Shown here piece after piece: positions 1 through 11,759 of a DNA stretch of 64,000 nt. This DNA comes from Cycas panzhihuaensis (lineage: Eukaryota; Cycadophyta). The stretch covers positions 235,359,741-235,423,740 of the forward strand of contig CM041465.1 of assembly GCA_023213395.1 (NCBI GenBank), given 5' to 3'. Every line of letters begins with the position of its first letter. The first letter of the stretch is position 1. Both the position numbers and the translations under genes were made by a program. The notes under the pieces are model-generated. The model had not been told where the DNA came from, did not search any database, and saw only the letters and a program-made list of their open reading frames with translations.

Positions 1-532
1 CTCAAATCTTGGTTTGTGATAGTTGTACCATAAATTCTTTTATGGTACCATGAATATATTTATAGTACTATAAAATACTCTACAGTACCATGAATTTAAG
101 CAAAACTCAGTGGTATAATAGTAGAAATCACTTTTCATCACTTTCTCTTTACATAGACAAGTAGATCTATAAAAAAAGAGACCTACATGCACTTATATAT
201 CATAACTAAATGAGGACATAATGAAGATAAAACAAAACACTAAACAAATAATTAATCAAGGCCAATAATGGGTCACAATTGGTCATGGAGGCTCTCTTTT
301 TCCAAATTAAGAATAGTAGGAGGGGACATAATGGCCATGGACATATGCCCTACTCATGATCAATAGAAACAAGGGGCATGACTCAATCAATCAGGCAAAA
401 TATGAAGCATATATATACCCTATAAACTCAATACACATATATCAATGAAAGGAGGGTGAAAGGTTAGAAATATACCTATACTTACCTTACTTAACTGATC
501 ATGCAAATCCTATTCCCATAAGCTAGGAAATA
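1..532 (-). repeat. LTR fragment of a Tat-like gypsy element (G)
   Basis: The high-coordinate end, read on the minus strand, begins TATTTCCTAGC followed by TATGGGAATAGG. This matches the LTR start shared by A (43116), C (18538) and E (63135). Positions 24-100 hold the GGTACC-like repeats also seen in the other LTRs. No purine tract follows the terminus at 533, so this is not a standard 3' LTR next to its own interior. It is either the 5' LTR of a minus element running out of the window or a solo LTR. The other end is outside the window. Confidence 0.6.
24..100. promoter_or_regulatory. GGTACC-like palindrome cluster in LTR G
   Basis: Four degenerate copies of a GTACCAT/AGTACTA half-palindrome are spaced about 20-25 bp apart in AT-rich sequence. 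They match the clusters in LTRs A, B, C and E. A regulatory role is inferred only from the conserved placement. Confidence 0.4.
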
Positions 533-1329
533 ATAATCAAAGTGAACTTTTATTAAGAAACTTTAAATATAAATGACTTTATCAATACAAAAGAGTTATC
601 TAAGAGGAGTGAAAACTTAAGAACAAGCCCAATAATCATAAAATTGATAACTCATGAAAATCAAGAGAAAAAAAATGAAATAAAGAAACATTTCAAGAAG
701 AAAAAGTGAGTTCGAATGATCATAAAGGTGGGATTATATTGCAATAATTTTCACTGATTGGCAAGTAAAATCATAATAATACAATCGTCATCATCTAACA
801 TAAATCATTCACAAAATTGATACTACATTTCACCAAAGCATGATCCAACACAACATAGAACAATCTTCCAATTAATCAGATTAAATGGGGATTAAGAAAA
901 ATACTTATTAATAAACATGAAGATTAAATAAGGGCTAAGTTATAGTGAAACATATATCTCCTTGGCACCTAAAATTCCTATTTTAAAAGAGGAGTAGGAT
1001 GCTAAAAGGTGATAATGATTCATGATGAAGATTTTTTTTTTTTTTCTAGTTAATGATAAATAGTTTGGATGAGATATGTAGATGACAGAAAATTATTCTA
1101 CAAAAGGTACTAAAATCAAGCTAAGTAAACCTTGATGTTGCTAAAATGATGAGGTAAAGGTACTACCAAAATACCTATCAAATGGATAGGGCTTAAAAGG
1201 TACAACATTATAAGATTACCCATAGTTAAAATGGGGCTTACGATCCTTTTTACTTAAAATAACTTCCAATGACACCCATAAATTAGATGAGGCTTACACT
1301 TGCTTAATTAAAAACAAAACTAAGGACAC
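533..1329. other. AT-rich non-coding flank left of element A
   Basis: No coding domain is recognisable. The stretch is AT-rich like element H at 46-60 kb and unlike A-C. It contains a T-run near 1030-1045 and ends in degenerate tandem repeats. It is probably old retroelement sequence, perhaps the continuation of H beyond A. Confidence 0.35.
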
Positions 1330-1350
1330 CCATAAGCTACATAAGGCTTA
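1173..1350. repeat. Degenerate tandem repeat, about 45-55 bp period
   Basis: Four blocks share a CCCATA...AT.GGCTTA pattern and end near 1195, 1240, 1295 and 1350. Short words (AACATTAT, ATAGTT, GGG.TTA) recur in the 49-bp tandem repeat at 45917-46028 on the other side of A. This suggests both sides are halves of one interrupted array. The last block may already lie in the diverged start of LTR A. Confidence 0.45.
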
Positions 1351-4073
1351 GAAACCTAGATGGTCATAGTTTTAAGCACATGTATGCTTCTCCCTTTTCA
1401 CTTTTACTGTTTCTTTGGAAAAGGTTGACAGAAGTATTGCCTCATTGCATGACTGACTGATTCATTTGTATGATCACCTTGCATCCATATACTTGATCAT
1501 GCTACTTATCGTATTATGAGCCTATGACGACCTGTGAGACCTACCTTTCCACAAGGTAGGCATCCCCATGGCACTCTACGACCCTCCATGCCACCTCCAC
1601 ATCACCTTAAGCCTCACTTGACTCGTATGATCTGCTCATACCTTGACCCTATGTCCCTATCACAACATTTCTAGGAACTTTAGCCCTTGATGATCTATTC
1701 GGTCTAGTTCGTATGCCTCCCAGACTGTCCTTAGCCACCTGGACAGGAAGGCCAGCCCCTCCTAAGGCCTGATATACTTCTTTTAGGGCTTCTACAACCC
1801 TGTTTATTACCATTTTTCCTTACTAGTCCTACACCATTGTAAACTAAGTTGTATTACAAAGTTTACCACAATGCAATTGTTGCAACTTGCTTTTTATATC
1901 TGCCATGGTAATTCTCATATTTTTCATAGAATTGCCACCTAGCCACTTGCCCAACTCAGCCCTATTCACACCCTAAATAGTCGATTAGGATTGAGATGGG
2001 TATAAATCCTAAAAGGATCATCATTTCACATCTCTTGGCTCTCCAACTTGACTTTCTACTACTGCAGTTTTTCTCTTTTCCTCCCTCCTTCCATAGGTGC
2101 ATCTGTAATCCTACGTTTCCTACTACTCTAGATCAGGACCCAGCTACAACAGCTCTTCTCCGTGGTGGGAGGCCCTCCTCCAAACACTTTCAAGCAAGAT
2201 TTTCATGGTTCTCCTTTAGATACACCTCAACAAGTGTCTTCCATAACTGTTCTCTGGGAAACCTCTTGCAAACCCTACAGGAACTCCTCTTTCTCACTGG
2301 TTGTAGGGGCAAATCCACCCTAGACTTAGCCCAGCAGGTACCTTAGGTCTTATTTTCATAGTTTTATATGTATTCTTTCCATATTAGACTCATTTTCAAG
2401 TATATTTTCTTAATCTCTTCCATTTGGCTATAGTAAAAGTTATCTTTCATGGAGTTTAGCTTTATACTCTCAGATTTTCACCTCATTTCTCTACTCGTTT
2501 TCCTCAAGAAAGTAGTGGGAGAAGGCTCATAAAGATTGGGCAAAGGGAGTAAGGTAAGATCTGTCCCACTTAGACCTACTTCCCAAGGGTAACCCCCTTC
2601 CCATCTTTCTTCTCCTGCTTCCATGCTTTTCTTGGGTTAGCTAGAAGAGGGTGAAGTCTTGGCCTGCATTGGATATTAGTGTGTGTAGCTCTTGTTGCAC
2701 TGGTTCTAGGCATACATGCCCCTCTTCTAGGCCTCCTTCGTGCCCCTAACTTTGCCTAACATCCCCTAAGTCTTTGGTGAGACTTGTATGATGGATCGTT
2801 ATCCATAGTGACCCCATTACCTCAGTACCTCTCCAATATCTTACCTCACACATTCTTATACTTGTTGGCTATCTATAAACTGTCGCATATCCCTACCTTA
2901 CTATACCTAAAGGCTGCATGGAGAACTTTAGTAGAGGGTTTTTCCATCATGAGTCTACCCTTTCTTTTTTCTTACTTGATGTGTGTGGTTTGCTTGAGGA
3001 AAGTTGAGTTGTTTACAGTAGTAGTTACTTTAATTTAAATATAATGTTTTAAGCATTCACATTACATATAATTACATATATATAGCCTTCTTGTAGCCCC
3101 TTCTTAGAAGGAAGAAACTCTTGTGTGTGTATGTTCAAAGCAACATTTGCAAAGGGAAAGGACGTCCAGTCCCGGGTAAGCCTTTACCCTCCTTTTCTCC
3201 TTCACTTCATTTATCTCCCTTATCTTTTACATTCTGCTTATCTCTCATAAGGGGAAGGTAAGGAAGCCCATGTCTTCCGCATCAACCTTGGTCACATACC
3301 AATTGATTAGTGACAGGGCATACGTTGCACATGAGTGAGGTCCTTCATTGACTGCCACACTTTCTAGGTACATTCCGTCCTTCTTTCCCGTCACCTCTTT
3401 TCCTTTTTGCTTTTGTACAAAATCTATTATATTAATGTAATAGGTCATACAAGAGCAAAAAGAGAGAATCAATTAGCCACTTGCATCTTTTGCATAAGAA
3501 CATTGCATGTTTACTTTTCTATAGGAAAAGGCATAGTAGGAAATACATTTTTTCCCCTTTCTCCTATCCATCCTGAAAATACCCATAGATGCATTTCATC
3601 TAGCTTGCTTGCTTACATACAAAATACTTGTACTCCCTTTTTTTCTCTCATCTTTTATATATTGAGTGAAAGAGAGAGGAAAAGGAGTGAATTGCCTTTA
3701 GTCCATCCCTTTACTTCTTCCCTTAGTTGTATTTGTCTAGACCAAGTAAACTAGGGAATCCTACTTGTATTCATCTTAGGCCCTTTGCCTACACCCTGTC
3801 ACTTTTATTTTCCTTCGTCATAAGAAAACCTATCAAGCATTCCTCCTCTTCCCTTTTGGCCATCTAAGGGTGGGAGGACCTTCCTCTTGAGACCATCTAG
3901 GCTACCCCTATATGCGCCTCTTCTTTTAGATCAAAAGCTACTTGCGCTACGGCGCATGGATGCCCTATGTGGTGTTCCCTTTACTTATAGGTTTTCATCC
4001 AAACCTTCAACATCAACTATTGACCACCTTCATTCCTATTGAGTATAACAACCATCCCGTAGATGTGTATCTA
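1330..4073 (+). repeat. 5' LTR of element A
   Basis: From about 1371 the sequence follows the 3' LTR (from 43160) almost base for base, through the TATA box to the common end. The first 40-50 bp match only loosely, so the start is approximate. The terminus is TA rather than CA, followed by one C and the PBS. ORFs of 60-116 codons inside are not conserved as proteins, and I see no gene in the LTR. Confidence 0.8.
2001..2007 (+). promoter_or_regulatory. TATA box of LTR A (5' copy)
   Basis: TATAAAT occurs within GGGTATAAATCC and recurs at the same place in the 3' LTR (43807). It lies about 120-160 bp downstream of the GGTACC-like cluster, as expected for the core promoter of the element's RNA. 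Confidence 0.55.
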
Positions 4074-4121
4074 CTAGCAACCATACTGGGAATACGTATC
4101 TACTACCAACTGTACTAGGGA
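4068..4121 (+). repeat. Duplicated LTR-end/primer-binding site of A
   Basis: Two tandem units of about 29 bp both start TATCTACTA and continue into a PBS-like stretch. The first contains TAGCAACCATACTGGGAA (4075-4092) and the second ACCAACTGTACTAGGGA. The equivalent site in C is TGGCGACCATACTGAGGA, resembling the tRNA-Arg-type PBS known from Ogre-like elements. The first copy abuts the LTR; the second continues into the interior sequence shared with C. The tRNA assignment is from memory of the group. Confidence 0.6.
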
Positions 4122-4360
4122 CCTACCAGTAAAGAAGCCAGTTCCTATTCCTTTTTGTTAGTACTACTACCCTTTAGTGGTTTTCTCCACTTATTTCTTT
4201 CATTGGGCAGCCCCTAACACATACTTTACATTCTTTTTCCCTCTTCTAATGTATTGGTAAGTTTTATATGCGACGCTTATCACATCGCCTATGAGGTTTG
4301 CTTCCTTTGTTTGAAGATCCTACATACTGCCTTCTTTCATCATCAGATTCTGATTCAATA

Positions 4361-6869
4361 ATGGAAGGATACCCTTCAGATTGGGCTTATCATGCCTTTG
4401 CTTCGGGAGCTCATGAGTTCCCCATGTCTTTTCTAGGGTCCGCCTAAGAGGGTGATGATCCTATTTACTATCCAGGTGATCAACATCACCCACTTAATGT
4501 CCATCCCTCTACTCATACAATAGAGGGCCCATCTTCTCTTGAGATTCATCACCTAGGTGGTGATTCTTATGAGGAGTGCCCTAAGGGGTCCACTTCATTT
4601 GAGGTCCCATCTACCTCCTACGATCTGGTGGATACCCCTCCTACTGACATAGTTGAAGCCCTTAATGAGTGCTTTCATACTGCTCGTCTTCAATCATGTC
4701 CTAGGTGGTTTGAAGATGCCTTGCACGGTGGGGCACCTTCCTCATCTGTGCATGTTCCACCGTCTTCATTCATATCTACACCTCCCATAATAAGCAACCC
4801 CTTTGTACCTATGCATCTGTCCCACTCAATCTTTATATTAACCTTAGGGACGTCCATTGCACCTTCTATTCCTTATCATGGTCCCAACTCTTTGCGGCCC
4901 TCTTGTGGTATGTCTTTCTCCCATCTTGGGGTTAGCATACCATTCCCTAGTCAGGCCAACATGCCACCTTCTAATATGGTATATGCATTTCCTAGTAGGC
5001 GTAGGGGTCCTACTAACACCCCTACTACTAGTCATGTGGGATCCACTCCCACGTATACTCAAATCCAACCTAGTGGCCCTTCTCTTTACATATCCCTAAG
5101 CTATACATCTCATCCTTGGGGGCATGGTAAAGGGAACCATATTCCAGCTTACGAGGTGGACCCTTTACATCCATATAGGGTTGCGCCACCCATGAGCAAC
5201 CCATATGGACAAAACTCAGTCCCTCAGCCCTTATTTCCACCATCTTGCATAGCTCCTTATGCTGCACCTTTGCAAGGCAACCCAACTTCCTTTCATGGTT
5301 CTTACCTTCAAGCCCCTTCTTAGTAGGGGGCATTTCCTTAAGGAGGGATGGGCCTTCCACCCCTATCTGTTCCTTGTCCATTGCCTTCCACATCATTTAC
5401 CAATCCTATGATCCAGGCGAGGGCACGTCCCTTCATGGATTATAGATCAACACCCTTATCTATTAAGGCATTAAGAACCAACTTACCGCCTCATTGATGG
5501 AACTTCATCATAGGATCCAACAGAGCACGTCTGTAGTTTTTCTATGGCATGCATAGACTACTAGGCCTATGATCACATATTAATAAAATTATTTCCACGA
5601 TCCCTATAAGGTGATTCCCTTAAATGGTTCTATCGCCTATCTGCCCATTCCATTTTCTCATTCCAGCAACTTATGGATAAGTTCATCAACTATTTTGATG
5701 TGGATCATCCATTCGAAAGTGGAATGAAATCCATTCTTTCACTTAAACAAAGTCATGATGAGATGAATCGTGACTTTTTGTGGCAATTCCATGACCTCCT
5801 CCATTCCACTAAGGCTACTTTGCCTATGTAATTGAAGAGGGACCTCTTCATTAATGCACTTTGCTCTAAAGTCCATGTGGAGGTCCTTAAGATGGGGGCA
5901 ACTACATGCGATTCCACCATCACAAAGTGCTTAGCGCTTAAAGCTATTGAGATCTAGGCTAGACTCAAGAAGCCCCTTAAGCCCTCACAATGATGTGAGG
6001 CACCACCCCAAACCAAAGAAACCAAGCCACAATAATTCATTAGGTCTTCTTCATATTCAACTGAGAAGACCCTAGAACCACTCACTTCTGCTATACGTTC
6101 ATTCGAACGTATGATGAAGGAACTTAAATTGCAAGCTCCTTCATCACCCACTTCCAACAAACAAATACAATAAGCTACTCAAGACGCTCCCCCTAAGGGC
6201 GGTAACACCCAGTCCTCTCAAGCAAGGAAAACTGACTCCTCACTTGAGAAGAAGTGGTGTTCCGTTCATGGGGAGTGTTTCCATGATGACTTGCATTGTA
6301 GGGATCAACATCTTAGGGATGCCTCACAACGTGATTCATCTCCTAAACAAGCCTCAAGGCCCAACCTTGACCAACTAGTCTATATAGATCCATTCCCCAA
6401 GCATGGGGAGCATGATCGTAATACTCAAGAAAAGAATAACAGGAACCAGGGAAGATCTCTGAATTCTCGCCCTTGACATGGCAAAGGGAAGGGTACGTGG
6501 GATTCATCTTCTTCCTCACATTCCCCTGACCATCGCATCCCTTCACCTTCGCGGTCCCAGAATATGGGAAAGAACGTAATCCAAATGCTTGAGGCCACCC
6601 CCTTATATGCCTTGACTCGGTCTCAAGCCACTAAAGAGACAGTCGATGCCTCTTCATTTGTTCCACACCCTGATCCTCTTCTAGAAACCTCCCTTTCGGA
6701 AGTCTCGTTACTTCCCAAGATTATTCCCGTTCATCCAGATCACTATGATTTTAGAAGAGCACTTCCTCAACCCACGGTAAAGGGGAACGCTTTTTCTGTT
6801 GTCGACGAGCTTTATACCGTGGCTGCTGGGATGTTCATTATGGATGTCTTAAGAAGTTATCCCAAATAA
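4361..6869 (+). pseudogene. gag: gag of element A, disrupted
   Basis: This encodes the nucleocapsid polyprotein of a Tat-like element. The start MEGYPSDWAYH is shared with C and, with a lost ATG, with B. After a proline/serine-rich N-terminal part comes the retrotransposon gag core (about 5520-5960, including FINYFDVDHPFES and a conserved KRDLFINAL). A zinc-knuckle-like C-x2-H-x4-H-x4-C (KKWCSVHGECFHDD, about 6255) precedes a basic tail. Stops at 4445 (TAA), 5321 and 5324 (TAG TAG) and 5339 (TAA) stand where B and C have glutamine. A gap of about 20 nt near 5497 relative to C shifts the frame. It cannot give full-length Gag. Confidence 0.8.
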
Positions 6870-7355
6870 TGAACACTCCTTTTAGAAGCTTTAGGATTGG
6901 GTGACGTACCCGTTCACGCTTTGGGTATCACCCAAAGTTATGAGCCCATCCTTTCCTTTAACCCTAAAGACCTTCCTCCTGCTTGTGAAAGGGAATGCCA
7001 ATGGAACTTCCCTTTTACCATCACTATTGACATACCAGACTGCACTTTGCAAAGGACCATTATTGATAATAGTTCTTCCGTTAATGCCATATCCTTACAT
7101 GTTATACAAGAGCTTGGCATTTCTGCCTTGAAACCTATTCCATGGCAATGCCAAGGCTATGATGGTAGAGAGAAGACTCCATTGGGATCTATTTTGATCC
7201 TGCTTACTCTTGAGGACAAGACTATCCTCACTGATATTGTAGTCCTTGATGCAGACATCAACTATAATCTTCTATTGGGTTGACCATGGCTCGATCAGAT
7301 GGGAGCTATGTGTTCAACCTATTGGGGGTAACTCAAGTTCATCCATAATAGGCGA
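6870..7355 (+). pseudogene. Retropepsin-like protease domain of A
   Basis: The aspartic protease of the pol polyprotein follows the gag frame after a stop at 6867. The active-site segment reads IIDNSSSVNAI where B has MDNGSSINAMP, so the catalytic Asp is present but the usual Gly is Ser. The conserved segment WQCQGYDGREKTPLG and the C-terminal YNLLLG-PWLDQMGA block match B and C. Within the latter, a TGA at 7281 replaces the arginine (CGA) seen in the other copies, and a TAG follows at the glutamine before LKFIHN. It is too short and broken to be active. Confidence 0.75.
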
Positions 7356-8249
7356 ATGAGGGTCATTTCCTATGAACACCCACTTGTTAAACAAACTTGT
7401 CCTACCAACCAAGAAAGCCATGGTCATATGAAGGGGGACAAAGGCCCTTCTACCCATGCTTTGGCCTGCTCTATCGGTATACTCGATTCATCTCATCTTG
7501 AAGGAGTTTCTACATCTTCTTATTTAAACCTTACCTGCTTCGCTCCTATTGGTGTCAGAAGTTATGGGTACCTTGTCATGTTCAGCGACAACGAGTCCCA
7601 TGGTGAGGGTAAGGATTTTCCTTACCCTGTCTCCTTCCTCCGCACTAGTAGGAGGCACCCTTTCTGTTCTAGGTCCCAACCTAGAACTCCTCTTGTTGGA
7701 GAGACTAGTCATCCCTTTGTCTCACATGTCATTACACGCATTGACCCAGAGGCCCTTGACTCTTTCTCTCTATCACCCCCTGTAGGTGATGGCCTCGAGG
7801 AACTTCCTTTTGCTCCTTACGAGGAGCACCTTCCTGACTCTCCCTTAGAGTCTTTTGGGGATGTTGGGCAGTCTTCTGACCGTTATAGTTCCATCGCTCC
7901 CACTTCCTCTAGCATCTCATCTATTCAGAGTGAGGTCATCCACGAGGTGGATTACTTTGAAGATGATGAGGCTTTGCTTGAGCACTTAGTGGGCTCCATG
8001 CCCAACCTTCTTTCTAGTCACCATAGGCCTGGCCACCAGAAGGCCTTAGTGATTAGGTCCACTCTTGCCAACCCAATTCCATCCCTTATTCCGCCTCTTC
8101 CTGTTGACCTTGCCCCCCTCCATTTCGAGGAGGGGAATACCATGTACATGGGGGCAACCCAGGACATAGTCCTTGTCCTGGGTAAGGTCATTAAAGTGGG
8201 GGCAGAATGCTCTCCTAATGAGGTAAGAGAATATTCCCTTTTGTTCTAG
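7356..8249 (+). pseudogene. Long protease-RT linker of A (open, 297 codons)
   Basis: This is the longest intact stretch of the A polyprotein. It has no known catalytic motif and is rich in Ser and Pro. Blocks conserved with B (30078-30917) are FAPIGVRSYGYLVMF, the DYFEDDEALLEHLVGSMPNL segment and a final block, HFEEGNTMYMG through EVREYSLLF. C shares only the first block. Such conserved linkers between protease and RT are common in this group; their function is unknown to me. Confidence 0.7.
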
Positions 8250-9038
8250 GAGTTCCAGGATGTCTTTGTATGGGATTACTCCAACATGAAAGGAATTGAC
8301 CCCTCCATTGTCACCCACAACCTCACTACCATTCTTGGCGCCTGCCACGTGCACTAGAAACAATGTCCTCTCCATCCTAAACTCTCAGCCACTGTCAAAA
8401 TGGAGGTTAAGAAACTTCTAGATGCTGGACTCATTACTGCTATTGACTACCCTAAATGGGTGTCCAACATCGTCCCCATTACTAAAAAGAATGGGACCAT
8501 TCAGATATGTGTTGACTTCTGTGACATCAATAACACATGTCCTAAGGACAACTTCCCACTCCCTTTTATCGATCAAATCATTGATCAAACCATTGGGTTT
8601 GAAGTCATGTCTTTGATGGATGACTTCTCTAGTTATAATTAGATTCAGATCTCTCCTAAAGACTACCACAAGATGGCCTTCACCACCCCATGGGGTACCT
8701 TTGCCTATAAGGCAATGCCCTTCGGGCTGAAAAATGTAGGTGCTACTTATCAAAGGGCGATGCATTTTATCTTCCATGACCTTATCAACAACACGTTGGA
8801 GGTCTTCATGGATGATATGATGGGCCTCTCATATGTTAGAGCTCGTCACCCTTCAAACTTGTGGGCCATCTTCACGCGGTGCCGCAAGTACCACGTAAGT
8901 TTAAACCCACTCAATTGTGTGTTTACCATCACTTCTGGCAAACTCCTTGGGTTCCTTATATCAAAGCAAGGAATTCAGATTGATCCTAACAAAGTCAAGG
9001 CGATCTTTGACATGCCACCTCCTAGAACTCAACAATAA
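8250..9038 (+). pseudogene. Reverse transcriptase domain of A
   Basis: Successive RT blocks are visible in one frame: the KLLDAGLI...WVSNIVPITKKNG block, PKDNFPLPFIDQIID, MSLMDDFSSYN, then MAFTTPWGTFAYKAMPFGLK and ATYQRAMHFIFHDLI. The catalytic box is VFMDDMM, and LLGFLISKQGIQIDP closes the domain. Both aspartates of the xxDD box are present. A TAG at 8641 stands at the glutamine after YN, a TAG at 8356 also interrupts, and two stops close the domain at about 9036. The fold is clearly Ty3/gypsy RT but the gene is dead. Confidence 0.85.
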
Positions 9039-9340
9039 ATCAAGTTGTTTCTAGGTAGACTTGGTTTCTGTGAATGCCAAACTCTTGACTAACCTATTAA
9101 AGAAGGGAGCCCCATTTGTTTAGTCTGCTAAGACCCAATAAGCCTTCAAAGGACTTAAAGAAGCCCTTGCTTCCACTCTAATGTTGGCATCCCCTTGCTT
9201 CGATAGGCCTTCCATTCTCTATACCTTGGTGACCGATGAGTCCTTGGGCACCATGATGGCTCAGGAGGACAATTCAGGAGTTGAGAGAGCCATTTACTTT
9301 ATCAGCCACACCCTCATGGCTACCAAACTTAACTACTCTC
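9039..9340 (+). pseudogene. RNase H domain of A, first half (cut by B)
   Basis: RNase H follows RT after a short deletion relative to B near 9060-9075 that changes the frame. KLLTNLLKKGAP, ILYTLVTDESLGTM and the AIYFISHTLMATKLNYS segment match the B copy at 17640-18186. The first catalytic Asp is in TDESLG. Coding stops abruptly at 9340, the insertion point of B, and resumes at 36818. Confidence 0.8.
9336..9340. repeat. Target-site duplication of B, left copy (CTCTC)
   Basis: CTCTC directly precedes the TG that marks the LTR end of B at 9341, and repeats at 36818-36822 directly after the other B terminus. Confidence 0.9.
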
Positions 9341-11051
9341 TGAAATGCTTCCTGCGGGGTGGTTTCTTACGCTTAGTAAGGTATGACTATATAGGACTAA
9401 GTTAGGTTTTGAGTTAGGTAGATTGGCAAGGAATCACCACGTAGGGCATCCGTGTGCCAGAGTGCGGATTTGGGACCTGCAAAGGTGCCTAATTGCTTCT
9501 AGGTGATCTAGGAGAGGGACGCAAGGCGAGACCCTCCTACCCCTTGGATGGTTGGGAAGAGGAAGAAGGGACCTAACAGGCTGCATCTTCTCAAAGAGGA
9601 GAGAAGGTAACACATAGGTGAGATATGCGTAATGTGATGTCTACATACAAGCTAGTCAAAGGGAGTGAGAAATGAAGAGCTCGCGTTTGAGGGAGACTAT
9701 CTATATGTAACAAAACAACTATGAAGAAAATAAACACGCAAATGCACAGATGTATTCTTTCCCTTCTTTCTGTTTCTTACATATTTTTAATATGCACGCA
9801 TATTCATAGGAAACAATACTATAGGAAAAGGGACAAAAAGGAAAAAGAGGAATACTTGGATCCAATGCTTGAATGAAGCATTGCAATCCCCATTGCTTTA
9901 TGCGCCTTCCTGCTCCACTTGTCGTATAGGTGGGATCCGCCGGTGATGGTTGCCGTGAGCAGTTGAAGGGGGCTAACTTACCTCCCCAATGTATATGAAA
10001 AAGTAAAGTAAAGCAACAATAAAGGGAAACGAAAGGAAGCAACAAACAAGTGACTAACCTGTTAATCGGCTAGTCTCATGTGTAACTCCACGATTGCAAG
10101 ATCTGTTAATCAAACATACAAGTTTCTCCCTCTCCGAAGAGGGGATACAAAATACATCCACTATATGTGCTTAAATATAGGAGAACTGAAATCAAAACTA
10201 AATCAAGACATGTGCATATTATTCCAATGAAAAACTTCAAACATGACTCTAATAAGCCACCACATGAACTGGTACCCAAACAAAAGAGTTAGCCTCGGAA
10301 TGGCTAGCTCACCCATAGAAATCCCCACGTGGCCTCGAGGAAGGAGAAATAAACCACAATGACAACATAGGGTAGCAAGCAAAAGAGGGGCAAACCAGCG
10401 GGACAACGTGCAAGCACACCCAAAGGACGAGGTGCTACAAGCAGTAGATCGTCTGGCTAGGATAGGTTGCAGGTTGGGAACCAATTAAGGAGTGGTTTTG
10501 GGGCTTATGAGGTGCCCAAAACTAGCAAACGAAGGGTTGGAACCAGCTTGGCAAGGGGCTACCAATGCTGGTTTAGATTTAGATAGTAGGTTCCCAAGTC
10601 CCTAGCCAAACTTCAAGGGAGGCAATAGGTGCAGGGGAAAAGTACTTATTCATAAAATGATAAGGAAAAAGCATAAAATCTTAAGGCAAATATAGAGCGT
10701 ACCTTATGGCAGAAAGTGAGAGTTTATGGCTACTGGAAAATAGCAGAAAAGACCTACACTTGATAGGGTTTGATGGCTGGTTTTGGAGGAGAGGCCACTG
10801 TGAGAATACCACTATGATTTGGGACCTTGAAGCTTCCTTCTTAGAGAATCCTATAAATGCCTTTCCTTCCCATCGTATGAACCTGTAAAAAAATGCCTGA
10901 AACTATTGATGCTGAGCCTGAGATGCAGTAATGACCTCTGTGTGAAGAGTAGTAGCTAAAGAGTGTGTCTGTTTACAGTAGTTAGAGGAGAGATCTAGGA
11001 GTTGCATCTAAAAGATGAATGAAGAAGAAGAAGGAATGAGGAACTCTTTGG

Positions 11052-11059
11052 TTTTTATC
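11052..11059 (-). promoter_or_regulatory. TATA-like box of LTR B (3' copy)
   Basis: GGATAAAA on the minus strand lies downstream of the GGTACC-like cluster, as TATAAAT does in LTR A. The same box occurs at about 36121-36129 in the 5' LTR. Confidence 0.4.
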
Positions 11060-11181
11060 CCCTATTGACCCTAAGTAAACATTGAGAGTCATGGGGAAGT
11101 CGATACGGGTGGGCGCCATATGGCAGTTCTGTGAAAAGAGTGGGAACTACCGCGTGAGTTTTAAAAAACTTTTTTAAACAG

Positions 11182-11248
11182 TCGTACCACGGTAAACATC
11201 GTGGTACCACAGCAAATATCGCAGTACCACTAAGTTTATAGTGGTACA
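11182..11248. promoter_or_regulatory. GGTACC palindrome cluster in 3' LTR B
   Basis: Four GTACCAC-type half sites occur in about 65 bp, spaced roughly 20 bp, with AAACATCG, AAATATCG and AAGTTTA between them. The counterpart in the 5' LTR is at 36252-36318. Confidence 0.5.
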
Positions 11249-11747
11249 GGCCTATAGGCAAAAATCAAGCCAAAAATGAGGTCTGAAGCTAAACAGGGAA
11301 CAAATTAGGGTTAAACAAGCTGGGAATTGGTGCCCAGGTGACTGACAAGTGGTCAGAAAAAAGGAACAAGTCTTAACCAGGGATTTTGTCATACTTGGAA
11401 GATGAATCGAAGTATAAACAGGACATTGTCAAAGGTAAAACGCGCCTGGCTAAGGTGTCCTAAGGGGCCATGGAGATGATGTGGGTAGTTGTGTGCCATA
11501 TGGGGTGTAGCACTCGTTGAAGAGTACCCCCACTATGGGTCATCATAGGCTAAGTGGTGTGCAGCAGGCACAAGCAGTGTGATCAAGCGAGAAAGCAATG
11601 TAATCATATAAATGGTAGTCAAGCATGTGTCAGGCAATCTATACTAAATAACCTTGGTCAAGTAAGAGCACAGATGGGAGCAAGAGCATATACCTGAGCT
11701 TACCTGAGTCGATGCATCCTGAGTCCATTCCCGGTAGTTGAGAAACA

Positions 11748-11759
11748 CTACCCCCTTGG
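11748..11759 (-). other. Polypurine tract of B
   Basis: CCAAGGGGGTAG on the minus strand directly precedes the 3' LTR start TGTTTC. A has AAGGGGGTAG and E has CCAAGGTGGTAG at the same place. This is the expected primer for plus-strand DNA synthesis. Confidence 0.75.

Larger units (their letters stand above)
9341..11747 (-). repeat. 3' LTR of element B (2407 bp)
   Basis: Read on the minus strand it runs TGTTTCTCAAC...TTTCA. It matches the 5' LTR at 34194-36817 apart from a block of about 205 bp missing near 10640 (present at about 35511-35713) and a few smaller indels. No conserved protein is encoded. Confidence 0.9.

Noticed and set aside
1185-1190. ATAGG as the left target duplication of A (right flank is ATAGG at 45916)
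   Set aside because: It is not adjacent to the LTR start and lies in a repeat where the word is common.
3407-3754. ORF of 115 codons in LTR A, repeated at 45214
   Set aside because: It is repeated only because the LTR is repeated. The second copy ends earlier through a frame difference, and no motif is present.
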